Part shown: piece by piece, positions 6,651-6,887 of the stretch
Layout: each line of letters begins with the position of its first letter
Position numbering within the stretch: position 1 is the first letter of the stretch
Source of the DNA: Desulfobacterales bacterium
GTDB taxonomy: Bacteria > Desulfobacterota > Desulfobacteria > Desulfobacterales > JAUCGF01
Length of the DNA stretch: 6,887 bases
Assembly (NCBI GenBank): GCA_029940345.1
Contig: JAOZRC010000289.1
Location: forward strand, 1 to 6,887
Reading direction: 5' to 3'
Notes under the pieces: generated by a model
What the model was told of the DNA's origin: nothing
Database searches by the model: none
Seen by the model: the letters and a program-made list of their open reading frames with translations, nothing else
Program-made: the position numbers and the translations under genes

Positions 6651-6730
6651 GGGTGCTGGAGCCTGGCGGAACCCACCGTTCGTTAATCAGGCGGCCATAT
6701 TTGGTGGGTTCCGCCAGGCTCCACCCACCC
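6651..6730. repeat. REPIN-like inverted pair of REP palindromes
   Basis: Bases 6657-6677 and 6703-6723 are perfect inverted repeats of 21 bases (GGAGCCTGGCGGAACCCACC and its complement, plus one pair). The pairing extends past a small bulge to GGGTG (6651-6655) with CACCC (6726-6730), and the loop is 25 bases. The right arm alone can also fold, since GGTGGGT (6703-6709) pairs with ACCCACC (6723-6729) around GCC-A-GGC. Two inverted REP-like units forming one long hairpin is the definition of a REPIN. Read on the - strand it begins GTAGGGTGGGT, a style of dispersed repeat seen in many bacterial genomes. The GC-rich block stands out sharply from AT-rich flanks. No T-run follows either arm, so it is not a typical intrinsic terminator. 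Confidence 0.75.
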
Positions 6731-6887
6731 TACATATCAATTTACCAAAGTAGAATTATAGACATTCATAAAATCGTGAAATTCGCTAAAATCTACGTGT
6801 ATACAAAGACATTCAGTCAGTAAAAATAGTTGTTGTTTCCTTTGATTTCATCATGTATATGCTTAAATTTGTTATCAGCGCAATTAT

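Larger units (their letters stand above)
6572..6755. mobile_element. MITE-like element with terminal inverted repeats
   Basis: Bases 6572-6590 (TTCTACTTTGGTAACTTGA) and 6737-6755 are inverted repeats matching at 18 of 19 positions (one C/A difference). They bound 184 bases too short to code for a transposase. TTAT stands directly outside both ends (6568-6571 and 6756-6759), as expected for a 4-base target duplication, although in AT-rich DNA this could be chance and a TA duplication fits as well. The interior holds an inverted pair of REP-like palindromes, placed off centre: about 60 bases from the left repeat and 6 from the right. This architecture is that of a non-autonomous miniature element. 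The mobilising transposase is not in the window. The left end lies in the leader of the HEAT-repeat gene. Confidence 0.6.

Noticed and set aside
6533..6823. 96-codon + frame across the repeat element
   Set aside because: It is antisense to the HEAT gene start and its middle is a translation of the inverted repeats (VGSARLHPPY-type peptide). It has no ribosome site and no family resemblance.
6842..6869. Promoter-like pair TTGATT-16-TAAATT on the + strand at the right edge
   Set aside because: The match is weak in very AT-rich DNA and no gene start follows within the window.

Overview
The window reads as part of a bacterial chromosome, most likely an anaerobe. The tungsten aldehyde:ferredoxin oxidoreductase-type enzyme points to anaerobic metabolism. 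Together with a ComF-type protein, an integron-type integrase and a HEAT-repeat envelope protein, it would fit a sulfate-reducing or related Desulfobacterota lineage. That placement is inferred from gene content, not proven by a marker gene.

Layout. Bases 1-403 hold no complete gene. Bases 64-307 carry seven degenerate, same-orientation copies of a short palindrome (GGGCATATTTGCCCTGA-like), spaced about 29-30 or 40-44 bases apart, followed by a candidate promoter at 331-359. Bases 357-1067 are an exact 355-bp tandem duplication covering the 5' end of an integron integrase gene. The first copy (404-733) is an N-terminal fragment of 109 codons. The second leads into an intact intI of 327 codons (759-1742). 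No attC site or recognisable attI core is visible on either side.

The intI stop overlaps the start of a ComF-family phosphoribosyltransferase (1742-2602, TGATG junction). This is followed after 12 bases, with a strong ribosome binding site, by an AOR-family oxidoreductase (2615-4585). These three lie on the + strand with operon-like spacing. IntI and ComF could both concern DNA acquisition, since integrases recombine cassettes and ComF proteins are needed for natural transformation in some bacteria. The AOR enzyme is metabolic and may only share transcription.

A convergent gene (4622-6541, - strand) encodes a secreted or membrane-anchored protein made almost wholly of about 16 HEAT repeats. 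Its upstream leader overlaps a 184-bp MITE-like element (6572-6755), which has 19-bp terminal inverted repeats (18/19) flanked by TTAT. Inside it sits an inverted pair of REP-like palindromes (REPIN-like). The element appears to hold the candidate promoter of the HEAT gene. Bases 6756-6887 are AT-rich and show no supportable feature.
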